DNA from: an uncultured Eubacterium sp.
GTDB taxonomy: Bacteria > Bacillota > Clostridia > Lachnospirales > Lachnospiraceae
Direction: 5' to 3'
Length of the DNA: 64,000 nucleotides
NCBI GenBank assembly: GCA_900548465.1
Contig: URKY01000007.1
Coordinates: 1-64,000 of the forward strand
Part shown: positions 52,890 to 62,040 of the stretch, piece after piece
How positions within the stretch are numbered: the first letter of the stretch is position 1
Layout: every line of letters begins with the position of its first letter
Position numbers and translations under genes: made by a program
The notes under the pieces: generated by a model
The model's database searches: none
What the model saw: only the letters and a program-made list of their open reading frames with translations
Told to the model about the DNA's origin: nothing

Positions 52890-53777
52890 ATGAAAAAGAA
52901 ATTTTTAGCAGTAGTAGCTATGGCAGTTATTACAACATTAGCATTCACAGGATGTGGAAAGTCAAACAGTGAAAGTAAGAGCACAGGAAAAGCAGAGGGA
53001 GCTTCAGGAGCGATAACAGTTATATCCAGAGAAGAAGGTTCAGGAACAAGAGGAGCGTTTACAGAGCTCATGAAGATTGTTGATGATAAAGATCAGGATA
53101 TAACAACACAGACAGCAGAAATCACAAATTCAACATCAGTAATGCTTAGTACAGTAGCACAGAATCAGAAAGCAATCGGATATGTTTCACTTGGTTCATT
53201 ATCAAATTCAGTTAAGGCATTAAAGGTTGATGGAAACGAAGCAACAGCTGAAAATGTAAAAGCAGGAACATACAAAGTATCAAGACCGTTTAACATTTGT
53301 TATAAAGAAAACAAACTTACAGATCTTGATAAGCAGTTCATTGAATTCATTATGAGTGATGAAGGACAGAAGCTTGTTGATGCTGAAGGATACATAAGCG
53401 TTGGAGCAGAAGGAAACAAACCTTATGAAGGTACTGATGCAAAAGGAAAAATCACATTAGCAGGATCTACATCAGTAGCACCACTTATGGATAAGTTAAA
53501 AGATGCATTTAACAAGAAAGCACCTAACGTATCAATTGAAATTCAGGAATCAGGTTCATCAGCAGGTATCCAGTCAGCAATTGAGGGAGCAGTTGAAATC
53601 GGTATGTCATCAAGAGAATTGAAAGATGAAGAAAAGACAGACCTTACAGTTAAGCAGATTGCAATGGATGGTATCGCTGTAATCGTAAACAATGACAACA
53701 CACTTGATAATATAACAAGCGACCAGATTAAGGATATCTACACAGGAAAGACTACAGACTGGTCAGATGTTAAATAG
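52890..53777 (+). CDS. pstS: Phosphate-binding lipoprotein PstS
   Basis: High-affinity periplasm-side phosphate receptor, 295 residues. The signal ends in the lipobox FTGC near residue 22. It has two PBP-like lobes with ISREEGSGTRGAFTE and ITLAGSTSVAPLMDKL, the residues that bind phosphate. ATG 52890 is used because AGGAG lies just ahead; the frame from 52842 extends into the leader. It opens the operon pstS-pstC-pstA-pstB-phoU behind a Pho box. Confidence 0.96.
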   Translation: MKKKFLAVVAMAVITTLAFTGCGKSNSESKSTGKAEGASGAITVISREEGSGTRGAFTELMKIVDDKDQDITTQTAEITNSTSVMLSTVAQNQKAIGYVSLGSLSNSVKALKVDGNEATAENVKAGTYKVSRPFNICYKENKLTDLDKQFIEFIMSDEGQKLVDAEGYISVGAEGNKPYEGTDAKGKITLAGSTSVAPLMDKLKDAFNKKAPNVSIEIQESGSSAGIQSAIEGAVEIGMSSRELKDEEKTDLTVKQIAMDGIAVIVNNDNTLDNITSDQIKDIYTGKTTDWSDVK

Positions 53778-53791
53778 TAAGGAGAAATAGC

Positions 53792-54643
53792 TTGAACAAG
53801 GTATTAGAATTTTTAATGAAAATTGTATTTCTAATATGTGCCTGCATATCCATAGCAGCAGTAATAATGATATGTGTGTTCATGTTTGCAAATGGAGTAC
53901 CGGCTATAAAAGAGATTGGATTTGTTAAGTTCCTGTTTGGTACGGAATGGAGACCGGGACAGGGCTTATACGGAATTGGTCCAATGATTGTTGGCAGCAT
54001 ATATGTAACGGCAGGAGCTATGGTTGTAGGAGTCCCAATAGGGCTCCTTACAGCTGTATTTCTTGCAAAATACAGTTCTAAAAAAATATATAAAATAGTA
54101 AAACCAATGGTAAACCTAATGGCAGGAATTCCATCAATTATATTTGGTTTCTTTGGATTAGTAGTAATTATACCGGCAATACAGAGCATGTTTGATACAA
54201 GCGGAAAAGGAATATTGGCAGCGTCACTGCTTCTTGGAATGATGATTCTTCCAACAGTAATAAATACTTCAGAAGCTGCAATAAGAGCAGTGCCGGAAAG
54301 CTATTATGAAGGAGCGCTTGCATTGGGAGCAACAAAAGAAAGAAGTATATTCAAAACAGTAATTCCGGCAGCAAAGTCGGGAGTAATGTCAGGAATAATA
54401 TTAGGAATGGGAAGAGCTATCGGTGAGACAATGGCGGTTGTAATGGTTGCAGGAAATCAGGCAATATTACCTGACAGTATATTAAGCGGTACAAGAACAC
54501 TTACATCCAATATTGTGTTAGAGATGGCATATGCAACAGGACTTCAAAGAAGAGCCTTAATAGGAACAGCAGTTGTATTGTTTGTATTCATATTAATAAT
54601 CAACGTATGTTTCTCAACTTTAAATAGAAAGAAGGAGAAATAA
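53792..54643 (+). CDS. pstC: Phosphate ABC permease PstC
   Basis: A 283-residue membrane permease with six predicted helices. The GIGPMIVGSIYVTAGAMVVGVPIGL, ESYYEGALALGATKERSIFKTVIPAAKSG (the coupling loop for PstB) and MGRAIGETMAV segments are conserved. The TTG start 53792 follows AAGGAG by seven bases; there is no better ATG. Part of the pst operon, 14 bases after pstS. Confidence 0.95.
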   Translation: MNKVLEFLMKIVFLICACISIAAVIMICVFMFANGVPAIKEIGFVKFLFGTEWRPGQGLYGIGPMIVGSIYVTAGAMVVGVPIGLLTAVFLAKYSSKKIYKIVKPMVNLMAGIPSIIFGFFGLVVIIPAIQSMFDTSGKGILAASLLLGMMILPTVINTSEAAIRAVPESYYEGALALGATKERSIFKTVIPAAKSGVMSGIILGMGRAIGETMAVVMVAGNQAILPDSILSGTRTLTSNIVLEMAYATGLQRRALIGTAVVLFVFILIINVCFSTLNRKKEK

Positions 54644-54644
54644 G

Positions 54645-55586
54645 ATGGCTGATAACAAAAAAATAATAAATGTGCAAACAAAAACAAAAGAAGCGGATAT
54701 ACAAAAAAAGAAAAGTAAAATCCAGTGGCAGAAGATAAAGAGTAAATTAAAAGAATATGTGAAAAGACCCGGTTCATTAGTAATGTTTATATTGATTATG
54801 CTTGCTACATTAATAACTGTAGCTTCCATGGCATATCTGGTTATATACATTTTAATTAACGGAATTCCATACATAACACCGGATTTATTTGCATGGAAAT
54901 ACACATCAGAAAATGTATCCATGTTGCCGGCATTAATTAATACAATAATCATTGTCGTATTTACATTATTATTGGCAGTTCCAATTGGAATAGCCGCTGC
55001 AGTTTATCTTGTTGAATACTCCAAAAGAGGATCAAAACTTGTAAAAGTAATCAGGGTTACAACAGAGACCCTTGCGGGAATACCATCAATTGTATTTGGA
55101 TTGTTTGGATTTCTTTCATTTGTATTGGCATTTAAATGGGGATATTCATTAATTGCAGGAGTGCTTACGTTGGCAATGATGGTACTTCCTACAATAATAA
55201 GAACAACGGAAGAAGCCCTTATAGCTGTACCGGACATGTACAGGGAAGGTAGTTTCGGACTTGGAGCAGGAAAACTTAGAACAATATTTGTAATAGTAAT
55301 TCCGGCGGCAGTTCCGGGAATCCTTTCGGGAGTAATTCTTGCAATAGGAAGAATTGTTGGTGAAAGTGCAGCGTTGATATTTACGGCAGGTTCCGTAGCA
55401 TCAGTTCCAGCATTAAAGGGATTTTTCTTCTCATCAACAAGAACTTTGGCAGTGCACATGTATTGCCTGTTGTCGGAAGGACTTTATATAAATCAGGCAT
55501 ATGCTACAGCAGTAATTTTGCTGGTAATAGTATTAATAATTAACTGGTTGTCAGGAATTGCAGCAAAGAAAGTTGGAAAGGAATAG
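54645..55586 (+). CDS. pstA: Phosphate ABC permease PstA
   Basis: Second permease subunit, 313 residues, with an unusually long basic N-terminal segment (about 45 residues, many Lys) ahead of six helices. It carries GIPSIVFGLFGF, the DMYREGSFGLGAGKLRTIFVIVIPAAVPGI coupling loop and AIGRIVGESAALIFTAG. It begins one base after pstC stops, with AAGGAG in the pstC end, so the two are coupled. Confidence 0.95.
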   Translation: MADNKKIINVQTKTKEADIQKKKSKIQWQKIKSKLKEYVKRPGSLVMFILIMLATLITVASMAYLVIYILINGIPYITPDLFAWKYTSENVSMLPALINTIIIVVFTLLLAVPIGIAAAVYLVEYSKRGSKLVKVIRVTTETLAGIPSIVFGLFGFLSFVLAFKWGYSLIAGVLTLAMMVLPTIIRTTEEALIAVPDMYREGSFGLGAGKLRTIFVIVIPAAVPGILSGVILAIGRIVGESAALIFTAGSVASVPALKGFFFSSTRTLAVHMYCLLSEGLYINQAYATAVILLVIVLIINWLSGIAAKKVGKE

Positions 55587-55589
55587 AAA

Positions 55590-56339
55590 ATGGGAAAATT
55601 CGATATAAAGAATATGGAACTTCACTATGGTGATTTTCATGCAATAAAAAACGTAAATTTAAGCATTCCCCCAAATGAGATAACAGCATTTATCGGACCG
55701 TCAGGATGTGGTAAATCAACAGTGCTTAAATCCTTAAACAGAATGAATGATTTGGTACCGGATTGTAGAATTGAGGGAGAAATAACTTTAGATGGTGTAA
55801 ATATTTACAAGGATATTGATGTAAATGAATTAAGAAAAAGAGTTGGAATGGTATTTCAGAAACCCAACCTCTTTCCTATGAGCATATATGACAATATTGC
55901 ATATGGACCAAGAACTCATGGAATTCATTCAAAATCAAAACTTGATGAAATTGTAGAGAGAACATTAAAGCAGGCAGCAATTTGGGATGAAACAAAAGAC
56001 AAACTAAAGAAAAGTGCCCTGGCAATGTCAGGTGGACAGCAGCAAAGATTGTGTATCGCAAGAGCACTGGCTGTAAATCCTGAGGTGTTACTAATGGATG
56101 AACCAACATCAGCACTTGATCCTATATCAACTTCAAAGATTGAAGATTTAGCTGTGGAATTAAAGAAAGATTACACGGTAATAATGGTTACTCACAATAT
56201 GCAGCAGGCAGCCAGAATTTCTGATAAAACTGCATTTTTCCTGTTAGGAGAGGTTATAGAGTTTAGTGATACAGAGCAGATGTTCTCAATGCCAAAGGAT
56301 AAGAGAACAGAAGATTATATCACAGGAAGGTTTGGTTAA
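55590..56339 (+). CDS. pstB: Phosphate ABC ATPase PstB
   Basis: Cytosolic ATPase of the Pst importer, 249 residues. Walker [11 protein letters not shown]-loop [18 protein letters not shown], signature MSGGQQQR, Walker [14 protein letters not shown] and the H-loop [13 protein letters not shown] are all present. The LNRMNDL and GEVIEF motifs are typical for PstB. AAAGGAA lies before ATG, three bases after pstA. Confidence 0.97.
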   Translation: MGKFDIKNMELHYGDFHAIKNVNLSIPPNEITAFIGPSGCGKSTVLKSLNRMNDLVPDCRIEGEITLDGVNIYKDIDVNELRKRVGMVFQKPNLFPMSIYDNIAYGPRTHGIHSKSKLDEIVERTLKQAAIWDETKDKLKKSALAMSGGQQQRLCIARALAVNPEVLLMDEPTSALDPISTSKIEDLAVELKKDYTVIMVTHNMQQAARISDKTAFFLLGEVIEFSDTEQMFSMPKDKRTEDYITGRFG

Positions 56340-56343
56340 TGTT

Positions 56344-57009
56344 ATGAGAAATAAATTTGATGAACAGTTAGAAACTTTGAACAGAGAAATGATTAACATG
56401 GGGGAACTTTGTGAACATGCAATTGAAACAGCCATTAAAATGGCAATGGATGGGGCAAGCATTGAAATGAAACAGGATGTGCTTGATACAGACAGTGAAA
56501 TTGACAGAAAAGAAAGAGAAATTGAAAACATCTGTATGAAACTTCTTTTAAGACAGCAGCCGGTTGCAAGGGATTTAAGAGTAATCTCATCAGCCCTTAA
56601 AATGATTTCTGACATGGAAAGAATTGGAGATCAGGCTTCCGATATAGTAGAGCTTGCAGATTATATCAAAAACAGCAAGGCAAAACATAAGATACATTTA
56701 AGTGAAATGGCAAAAGAAGTAATAAAAATGGTAACACAGAGTATTGATTCATTTGTAAACAATGATTTGTATATGGCAAGAAGTGTTATTATTTCCGATG
56801 ATGTAGTAGACAATTATTTCTATGATATAAAAATGAAACTGATAGATCTCATAGGAACAGATCCACAGTCAGGTGAAGAATATGTAGACATATTAATGAT
56901 TGCTAAGTATTTAGAGAGAATAGGAGATCATGCAACAAATATTGCAGGATGGGTTGAATATTCAATACTTGGAAAGCATGTAGATAATGCCGGGGAAGAG
57001 AGTAATTAA
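56344..57009 (+). CDS. phoU: Phosphate-transport regulator PhoU
   Basis: A 221-residue all-helical protein with two PhoU repeats, each having the metal-binding E-x-x-x-D signatures (SDMERIGDQASDIVE and LERIGDHATNIAG). PhoU damps phosphate uptake and signalling. ATG 56344 is used; the frame also extends upstream into pstB, but without support. The ribosome site AGGAAGG is rather distant, so translation may be coupled to pstB, four bases upstream. Confidence 0.94.
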   Translation: MRNKFDEQLETLNREMINMGELCEHAIETAIKMAMDGASIEMKQDVLDTDSEIDRKEREIENICMKLLLRQQPVARDLRVISSALKMISDMERIGDQASDIVELADYIKNSKAKHKIHLSEMAKEVIKMVTQSIDSFVNNDLYMARSVIISDDVVDNYFYDIKMKLIDLIGTDPQSGEEYVDILMIAKYLERIGDHATNIAGWVEYSILGKHVDNAGEESN

Positions 57010-57025
57010 AGAAAATATATAATAT

Positions 57026-57085
57026 TTTACAAAAAATTTACGTTGAATTACCAAAGTTTTACGTGGAATTAACTTACAAATTACA
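57026..57085 (+). promoter_or_regulatory. PhoP-type box array upstream of the response regulator
   Basis: TTAC-type words start at 57027, 57038, 57048, 57059, 57069 (TTAAC) and 57081, at steps of 10-12 bases, and TTACA occurs at the end. Six phased repeats is a long array for a Pho box. It lies 40 bases before the response-regulator gene, so autoregulation is likely. Confidence 0.65.
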
Positions 57086-57121
57086 TAGCAATTCTATAGT
57101 CATGCTGTAGGAGGCGATACT

Positions 57122-57784
57122 ATGATTTATTTAGTAGAAGACGATAGCAGTATTAGGGAATTAATAGTGTATACCTTAAACAGCACAGGACTGGAAGCAG
57201 AAGGGTTTGAAAGACCCTCAGAGTTTTGGGAGAAGGTAGACGAAAAGATACCTTCTCTTGTTATGCTTGATGTAATGCTGCCGGAAGAAAATGGTATAGA
57301 AATATTAAAAAAATTAAGAAAAAATTACAGCACGGAGTATGTTCCAATAATTATGGTGACCGCAAAGACAAGTGAGTATGACAAAATTAAAGGTTTGGAA
57401 AATGGTGCTGACGATTATATTGGCAAACCATTTAGCATGATGGAAATGGTTGCCAGAGTGAAGGCTCTTCTTAGAAGAAGTGAGTACACTGAAAAAGAGC
57501 AGGAATATAATATTGGAAAATTATATGTATGTCCGTCAAAGCATATTGTAAAAGTTGATGGAAAAGATATAACTCTGACATTAAAGGAATTTGAGACACT
57601 TTGTCTACTGTTGCAAAATAAAGGAATAGTGTTAACAAGAGACCAGTTGCTAAATAAAATCTGGGGATATTCTTTTGATGGTGAAAGCAGAACTGTGGAT
57701 GTACATATTAGAACTCTCAGACAAAAATTACAGGAAGCGGGAAGTGTTATAAAGACTATTCGTGGAGTTGGATACAAAATTTAG
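57122..57784 (+). CDS. OmpR/PhoB-type response regulator
   Basis: A 220-residue two-domain regulator. Receiver domain (1-120) with Asp9/Asp10 and the phosphoacceptor Asp51 (SLVMLDVMLP), Thr in MVTAK and Lys in GKPF. Winged-helix DNA-binding domain (130-220) with LTRDQLLNKIWGY and RTVDVHIRTLRQKL. Its place between phoU and an Na/Pi transporter, and the Pho box array upstream, identify it as the phosphate regulator (PhoP/PhoB). No sensor kinase gene follows, which is unusual. GTAGGAGG precedes the ATG. Confidence 0.9.
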   Translation: MIYLVEDDSSIRELIVYTLNSTGLEAEGFERPSEFWEKVDEKIPSLVMLDVMLPEENGIEILKKLRKNYSTEYVPIIMVTAKTSEYDKIKGLENGADDYIGKPFSMMEMVARVKALLRRSEYTEKEQEYNIGKLYVCPSKHIVKVDGKDITLTLKEFETLCLLLQNKGIVLTRDQLLNKIWGYSFDGESRTVDVHIRTLRQKLQEAGSVIKTIRGVGYKI

Positions 57785-57793
57785 GAGGATAAA

Positions 57794-59542
57794 ATGAATA
57801 TATTTAATGTATTATCGCTAATAGGCGGGTTGGCACTTTTTCTTTTTGGAATGAATGTAATGGGCGAATCTCTCGAAAAGCGTGCCGGAAACAAATTAAA
57901 AGGAATATTGGAAAAACTTACGGCAAGCCGCTGGAAAGGATTTCTGTTAGGAGCAGGGGTTACTTCCATAATACAAAGTTCATCAGCCACCACTGTAATG
58001 GTAGTTGGATTTGTAAATTCAGGAATAATGACTTTAAGACAGGCTATTGGAATTATAATGGGAGCCAATGTTGGTACCACAATAACCGCCTGGATTTTAA
58101 GTCTTACGGGAATTGAAAGCTCAAATATTTTTGTAAGTTTATTGAAGCCATCATCATTTACACCTATTTTGGCATTAATAGGAATAGTTCTTTTAATGCG
58201 AAAGAAAAATTCTAAAAGTGTAGATACAGGAATGATATTTTTGGGATTTGCAGTTTTAATGTTTGGAATGGAGGCAATGTCTGATGCAGTGAGTCCTCTT
58301 AGAGATGTGCCACAGTTCCAGCATATACTTACAATGTTCAGCAATCCTATTCTTGGTGTATTGGCTGGTGCAGTACTTACAGGAATAATTCAGAGTTCAT
58401 CGGCATCGGTAGGCATTCTGCAGGCATTGGCATCCACGGGAGCAGTAAGTTATGGAAGCGCAATTCCTATAATTATGGGACAAAATATAGGTACATGCGT
58501 AACTGCTTTGATATCTTCAATAGGAACAAACAAAAATGCAAGAAGAACTGCTGTAGTACATTTGTCATTCAATATAATAGGTACAATTATATGTCTTGCA
58601 GCATTTTCTCTCGTAAATGCACTGGTGAATATATCGTTTATCAATGACAGTGCAAGTCTTTTGGGAATTGCCATAATTCATACAGCGTTTAATCTGTTAT
58701 GTACATTAATTTTATTCCCATTTGCAAATCAGCTTGAGAAACTTGCGTGCTTTATTGTTAAAGATACAGATGGCACAGATAAGATGAAACTTTTAGATAA
58801 GAGATTAATTGCAACACCATCTATAGCAATAGAACAAAGCAAAAAAACAGTTATAGAAATGTTTGACGAAACACTGGAAGGGGTAAGAGAAGCAGGTGGT
58901 CTGATAAGCAGTTACAATGAAAAGACCGCGGAAAAAGTTACTGAATTAGAAAAAGATGTAGATAAATATGAGGATAAACTGGGAACATATCTTGTTCAAA
59001 TCAGTAAGGAAAATTTAAGCGAGTCCGACAGCAGATCCGTTAGTGAATTACTGCATATAATTGGAGATATAGAAAGAATTTCTGATCATTCCGTAGGAAT
59101 TGCCAATTCTGCAGAAGAAATAAACAGTAAAAAAATGAAATTCTCAAATCAGGCTACAGCAGAAATAAAGTTAATGATATCTGCAGTAGATGATATATTG
59201 GAGCATACAAGAAGAGCGTTTGTTGATAATGACATGGAAGCAGCATTAAGTGTAGAGGCGATGGAACATGTCATAGATAAACTTCAGAAAGAATTGAAAA
59301 ACCGCCATATAGATAGATTAAAAAAAGGCGAATGCAGTATTGAGCAGGGATTTGTAATGTCAGACATAATAACAGCACTGGAGAGAATATCAGACCATTG
59401 TTCTAATGTGGCAGGGTGTGTAGAAGAGATAGGGCATGGAAGTCTTGAAATGCATGCTTACTCAAAAGAAATTGATAAAACTCCCGGCAGTCTGTTTTAC
59501 GATATTTATGAGCGTAATATGAAAAAGTACAATTTAATATAA
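57794..59542 (+). CDS. Na/Pi cotransporter with C-terminal PhoU domain
   Basis: A 582-residue secondary transporter of the PNaS (NptA/YjbB) family. Two repeats carry QSSSATTVMVVGF and QSSSASVGILQAL, the Na/Pi signature, in eight or more helices (about 1-310). The last 200 residues are a cytosolic PhoU-like domain with DIERISDHSVGIANS and LERISDHCSNVAGC repeats. It is 9 bases after the response regulator with TAGGAGG, so the two are cotranscribed. A structured terminator follows at 59552. Confidence 0.94.
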   Translation: MNIFNVLSLIGGLALFLFGMNVMGESLEKRAGNKLKGILEKLTASRWKGFLLGAGVTSIIQSSSATTVMVVGFVNSGIMTLRQAIGIIMGANVGTTITAWILSLTGIESSNIFVSLLKPSSFTPILALIGIVLLMRKKNSKSVDTGMIFLGFAVLMFGMEAMSDAVSPLRDVPQFQHILTMFSNPILGVLAGAVLTGIIQSSSASVGILQALASTGAVSYGSAIPIIMGQNIGTCVTALISSIGTNKNARRTAVVHLSFNIIGTIICLAAFSLVNALVNISFINDSASLLGIAIIHTAFNLLCTLILFPFANQLEKLACFIVKDTDGTDKMKLLDKRLIATPSIAIEQSKKTVIEMFDETLEGVREAGGLISSYNEKTAEKVTELEKDVDKYEDKLGTYLVQISKENLSESDSRSVSELLHIIGDIERISDHSVGIANSAEEINSKKMKFSNQATAEIKLMISAVDDILEHTRRAFVDNDMEAALSVEAMEHVIDKLQKELKNRHIDRLKKGECSIEQGFVMSDIITALERISDHCSNVAGCVEEIGHGSLEMHAYSKEIDKTPGSLFYDIYERNMKKYNLI

Positions 59543-59551
59543 ATCAGATAT

Positions 59552-59661
59552 AAACAGTAAAGTCTAAAATGATGAAAGATAAGTTTTGGTAAACCGCAGT
59601 TACCTCGCCAGCCGAACCCTGATTCTCTAGTACGTTTCTTTCATCCACTTTACTGTTTTTT
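59552..59661 (+). ncRNA. Structured RNA element / terminator of the phosphate operon
   Basis: An outer stem pairs AACAGTAAAGT (59553-59563) with ACTTTACTGTT (59647-59657), a second pairs GATGAAAGA (59571-59579) with TCTTTCATC (59637-59645), and GGTAA (59588-59592) with TTACC (59600-59604) forms an inner hairpin. A T-run follows the outer stem on this strand. About 30 unpaired bases in the middle look too long for a plain terminator. No known riboswitch was recognised, in either orientation. It could be an intrinsic terminator with an insert or a small RNA. Confidence 0.45.
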
Positions 59662-59911
59662 ATACCCGGTTCAAAGGCTAAAAATATCCAGAAAAAAATA
59701 TAAAAGAGGTGTCCTCCAAAATGATTGGAAGTATTTCGTTATCTTTGCGAGCATAGCTACAATTGCGAAGCAATGTTTGAGTCCGCTTTGCGGACGAGTT
59801 TGCAGGAGCAATTGTTAATATGCGGCGCAGCAAAGATAGAAATACGACATATTTTGGAGGACACCTCTTTTATATTTTTTCCCGGATATTTTTAACCTTT
59901 GACCCGGGTAT
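59662..59911. repeat. 250-bp branched inverted-repeat element B
   Basis: Arms of about 88 bases (59662-59750 and 59822-59911) match closely, including ATACCCGG, TCAAAGG, TAAAAATATCC, an AT-rich AAATATAAAAGAGG block and GTGTCCTCCAAAAT. The centre carries small hairpins such as GTCCGC-TTT-GCGGAC and ATTGC-GAA-GCAAT. The architecture is the same as element A (44823-45095), but the sequence is different. The right arm supplies the last codons of the minus-strand C39 gene. It probably also stops transcription from both sides. Confidence 0.75.
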
Positions 59912-60884
59912 TTAAAGTAGTAGTAGGTTGAAAATATTCGTAGCTCCAGATGGCTTTGATCTGACCGGCTAATCTGGCAAAAGACCAACGCTTTTTGCTA
60001 CGGTATGCACTGTATGGGTCATTGATTTTAAAGCCGTTTTTGTCATAGCCATAGATTACAATAAAGTGGCCGTTTCTGGTAAAGTCCCCTTTTCCCATGG
60101 CACAGATTATAAGTCCGTCATTTCTTAGTCGGTTTTTGATTGCATCTTCTGATAATGAAACCTCATTTATGGTAATACCGTATTGAGCAGGGTAATCTGT
60201 CATAAGAGCCCAGGCAGTACCGGTTCCTTCAACATAAAATCCATTTTTCTCACTGTATTTGGCAACAGCGGCAGGAGTGATTTTGGAATTGTGGGTAAGG
60301 GAAAAAGTAACCATAGCTAAACATGTCGGACCGCAACCTGCAAGACCAATGTTTGAATCTCCGTAGGATTTATATCCCCATCGTTTATCCCATTGCAGAA
60401 ATAGAGGATACTTCTGATTTTTTTCCGAGTTATTTAATTGGCATTTTATTCCTTTTGGCTGAGCATAAGAATATCTTACAAATTCAGTCATTTCAGGATT
60501 GTTTATAACCTTGTCCAGTAATTCATTACTGTATTCATCAATATGTTGGTAAATATATTTAATATTGTCATCTTCCGACTGATATTTTTTTAAGAAATTA
60601 ATTATTTCTTTTTTAGAACGGTTTTTAGGAGCAGTTACTATCCAATTAGTTTTGTAAAGTGATTTTGAAGCCTGTTTTTGTGGAACTGAAGTTGTCTGGG
60701 AGTTTTTAGCCAAAGTTTTCTTTTTCTCATTGGCATTATGGTTTATTTTAAAAATAATAAAAACGCATGCACATAAAATTATGGTAAGAATTATGATTAT
60801 ATTCTTCATAATCCTATCACGACGTTGTATTGTAGACATGCGCTTTCTGTATTCTATTTGTTTTCTTGTATCATTAGAATTCAC
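59892..60884 (-). CDS. C39-like cysteine peptidase, membrane-anchored
   Basis: A 330-residue protein with a membrane helix (about 26-46), a Ser/Lys/Gln-rich linker and a papain-like C39_2 domain. The nucleophile is Cys184 in GCGPTCLAM, with His273 (NGHFIVI) and Asp289 (INDPYS). No bacteriocin-type ABC transporter domain is fused, so this is likely a free extracellular peptidase acting on wall or secreted peptides. GTG at 60884 is chosen because AGGAGA lies just ahead on the minus strand; an ATG nine codons upstream has no site. Its C-terminal six codons lie in inverted-repeat element B. Confidence 0.82.
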   Translation of the reverse strand: MNSNDTRKQIEYRKRMSTIQRRDRIMKNIIIILTIILCACVFIIFKINHNANEKKKTLAKNSQTTSVPQKQASKSLYKTNWIVTAPKNRSKKEIINFLKKYQSEDDNIKYIYQHIDEYSNELLDKVINNPEMTEFVRYSYAQPKGIKCQLNNSEKNQKYPLFLQWDKRWGYKSYGDSNIGLAGCGPTCLAMVTFSLTHNSKITPAAVAKYSEKNGFYVEGTGTAWALMTDYPAQYGITINEVSLSEDAIKNRLRNDGLIICAMGKGDFTRNGHFIVIYGYDKNGFKINDPYSAYRSKKRWSFARLAGQIKAIWSYEYFQPTTTLNTRVKG

Positions 60885-61062
60885 GATGTATCTCCTATGT
60901 ATTAATCTCAATATAAGTATGTTATAAATTAATCATGTATATTATTTGTATCATAAAAATATTAAAAAATTATGATTTGTAATAAATATTATTAGCAAAA
61001 TAAAAGAAAATACTCATAAGAAATATTGAAATTTATTTAATAGGAGATTTTCCCGGTTCAGT

Positions 61063-61911
61063 TTAAATAAGAAATTTTTTCACATTCTCTAAATGCTCCA
61101 GACCTTCTCGTCTTCCGATTTCGTATAAAGCCTTAAGTTTTTCAGGATCACGTTCAGTTCTTTTTATGGTAATCGGTTCTTTGGGCTGGATAATGTACAC
61201 TTCGCCGTCTTCTTTCATTTTGTGCAAATCATCCAGTGTGCGGTTATAAACTTCGTGTCTGATTTCCATTGTATGAACAAGGTTAGGATATTTTTTGCCA
61301 TACTTAAGTTTTACCAATGGAATGGTATTGTTTTTCTTCTTTCTGTAGCCATTATGCTGAGTTAGAATGACAATATTTTTTTCGTAGCCCATTTTTCTAA
61401 ACTGATAAATTGGAATGGAATCGGAAATGCCTCCATCAAGCATTTTTTTATTTCCAATTTCAACAATACGTGAAACTAAAGGCATTGATGCGGAAGCACG
61501 GAACCATTGAATATCAGTATTATCTCCCTTAGGACAGAGGTGATAAATTGGTTTTCCGGTTTCTATATCAGTAGTGACAGCGTAGAAAGCCATTGGGTTT
61601 TCCTGATATTTTTTTACATCAAAAGGATCCAAATTATTTGGAATTTCGTTATAACAAAAATCAACTCCGTATATATCTCCTGTTTTGATAAGGGAGTTAA
61701 GCCCAACATATCTGGGGTCTTTTGAATATTTTAAGTTATACCTAAGAGTTCGACCAATTTGTTTTGATTTATAGTTGCAACCAAAGACAGCTCCGGCAGA
61801 TACTCCGATTGTGCCATCAACTGTAATGTCATTTTCCATAAATACATCAAGTACACCTGCGGTATACATGCCTCTCATGGCACCGCCTTCTAATACTAAT
61901 CCTGTTTTCAT
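61063..61911 (-). CDS. Patatin-like phospholipase
   Basis: A 282-residue lipid acyl hydrolase. The oxyanion motif GGAMRGMY (9-16), nucleophile elbow GVSAG with Ser38 and the catalytic Asp in MLDGG (Asp159) form a complete Ser-Asp dyad. The YjjU/RssA-type bacterial family matches in length. ATG 61911 follows an AGGA site on the minus strand; an earlier ATG at 61932 is possible. No signal peptide, so likely cytosolic. Substrate unknown. Confidence 0.92.
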   Translation of the reverse strand: MKTGLVLEGGAMRGMYTAGVLDVFMENDITVDGTIGVSAGAVFGCNYKSKQIGRTLRYNLKYSKDPRYVGLNSLIKTGDIYGVDFCYNEIPNNLDPFDVKKYQENPMAFYAVTTDIETGKPIYHLCPKGDNTDIQWFRASASMPLVSRIVEIGNKKMLDGGISDSIPIYQFRKMGYEKNIVILTQHNGYRKKKNNTIPLVKLKYGKKYPNLVHTMEIRHEVYNRTLDDLHKMKEDGEVYIIQPKEPITIKRTERDPEKLKALYEIGRREGLEHLENVKKFLI

Positions 61912-61985
61912 ATTATTATCCTCGTCTTTCAAAAAAGATATATAGTATTATAGCACAATAATGAAAAATAATGAGGTATGATTGT

Positions 61986-62030
61986 TAAAAAGGTGCAAGC
62001 AGAGATAATATTCCCTGTCTGCACCTTTAA
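61986..62030 (-). terminator. Intrinsic terminator after the polysaccharide deacetylase
   Basis: On the minus strand AAAGGTGCA (62028-62020) pairs with TGCACCTTTTT (61997-61987), with an inner CAG/CTG stem and a T-run. It also has T residues on the plus strand, so it may work in both directions. Confidence 0.75.
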
Positions 62031-62040
62031 AAATTACCGT

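Noticed and set aside
59581-59640. Known riboswitch (such as guanidine, THF or ZTP type) in the phosphate operon tail
   Set aside because: The sequence was compared by eye with remembered consensus motifs on both strands; none fits.
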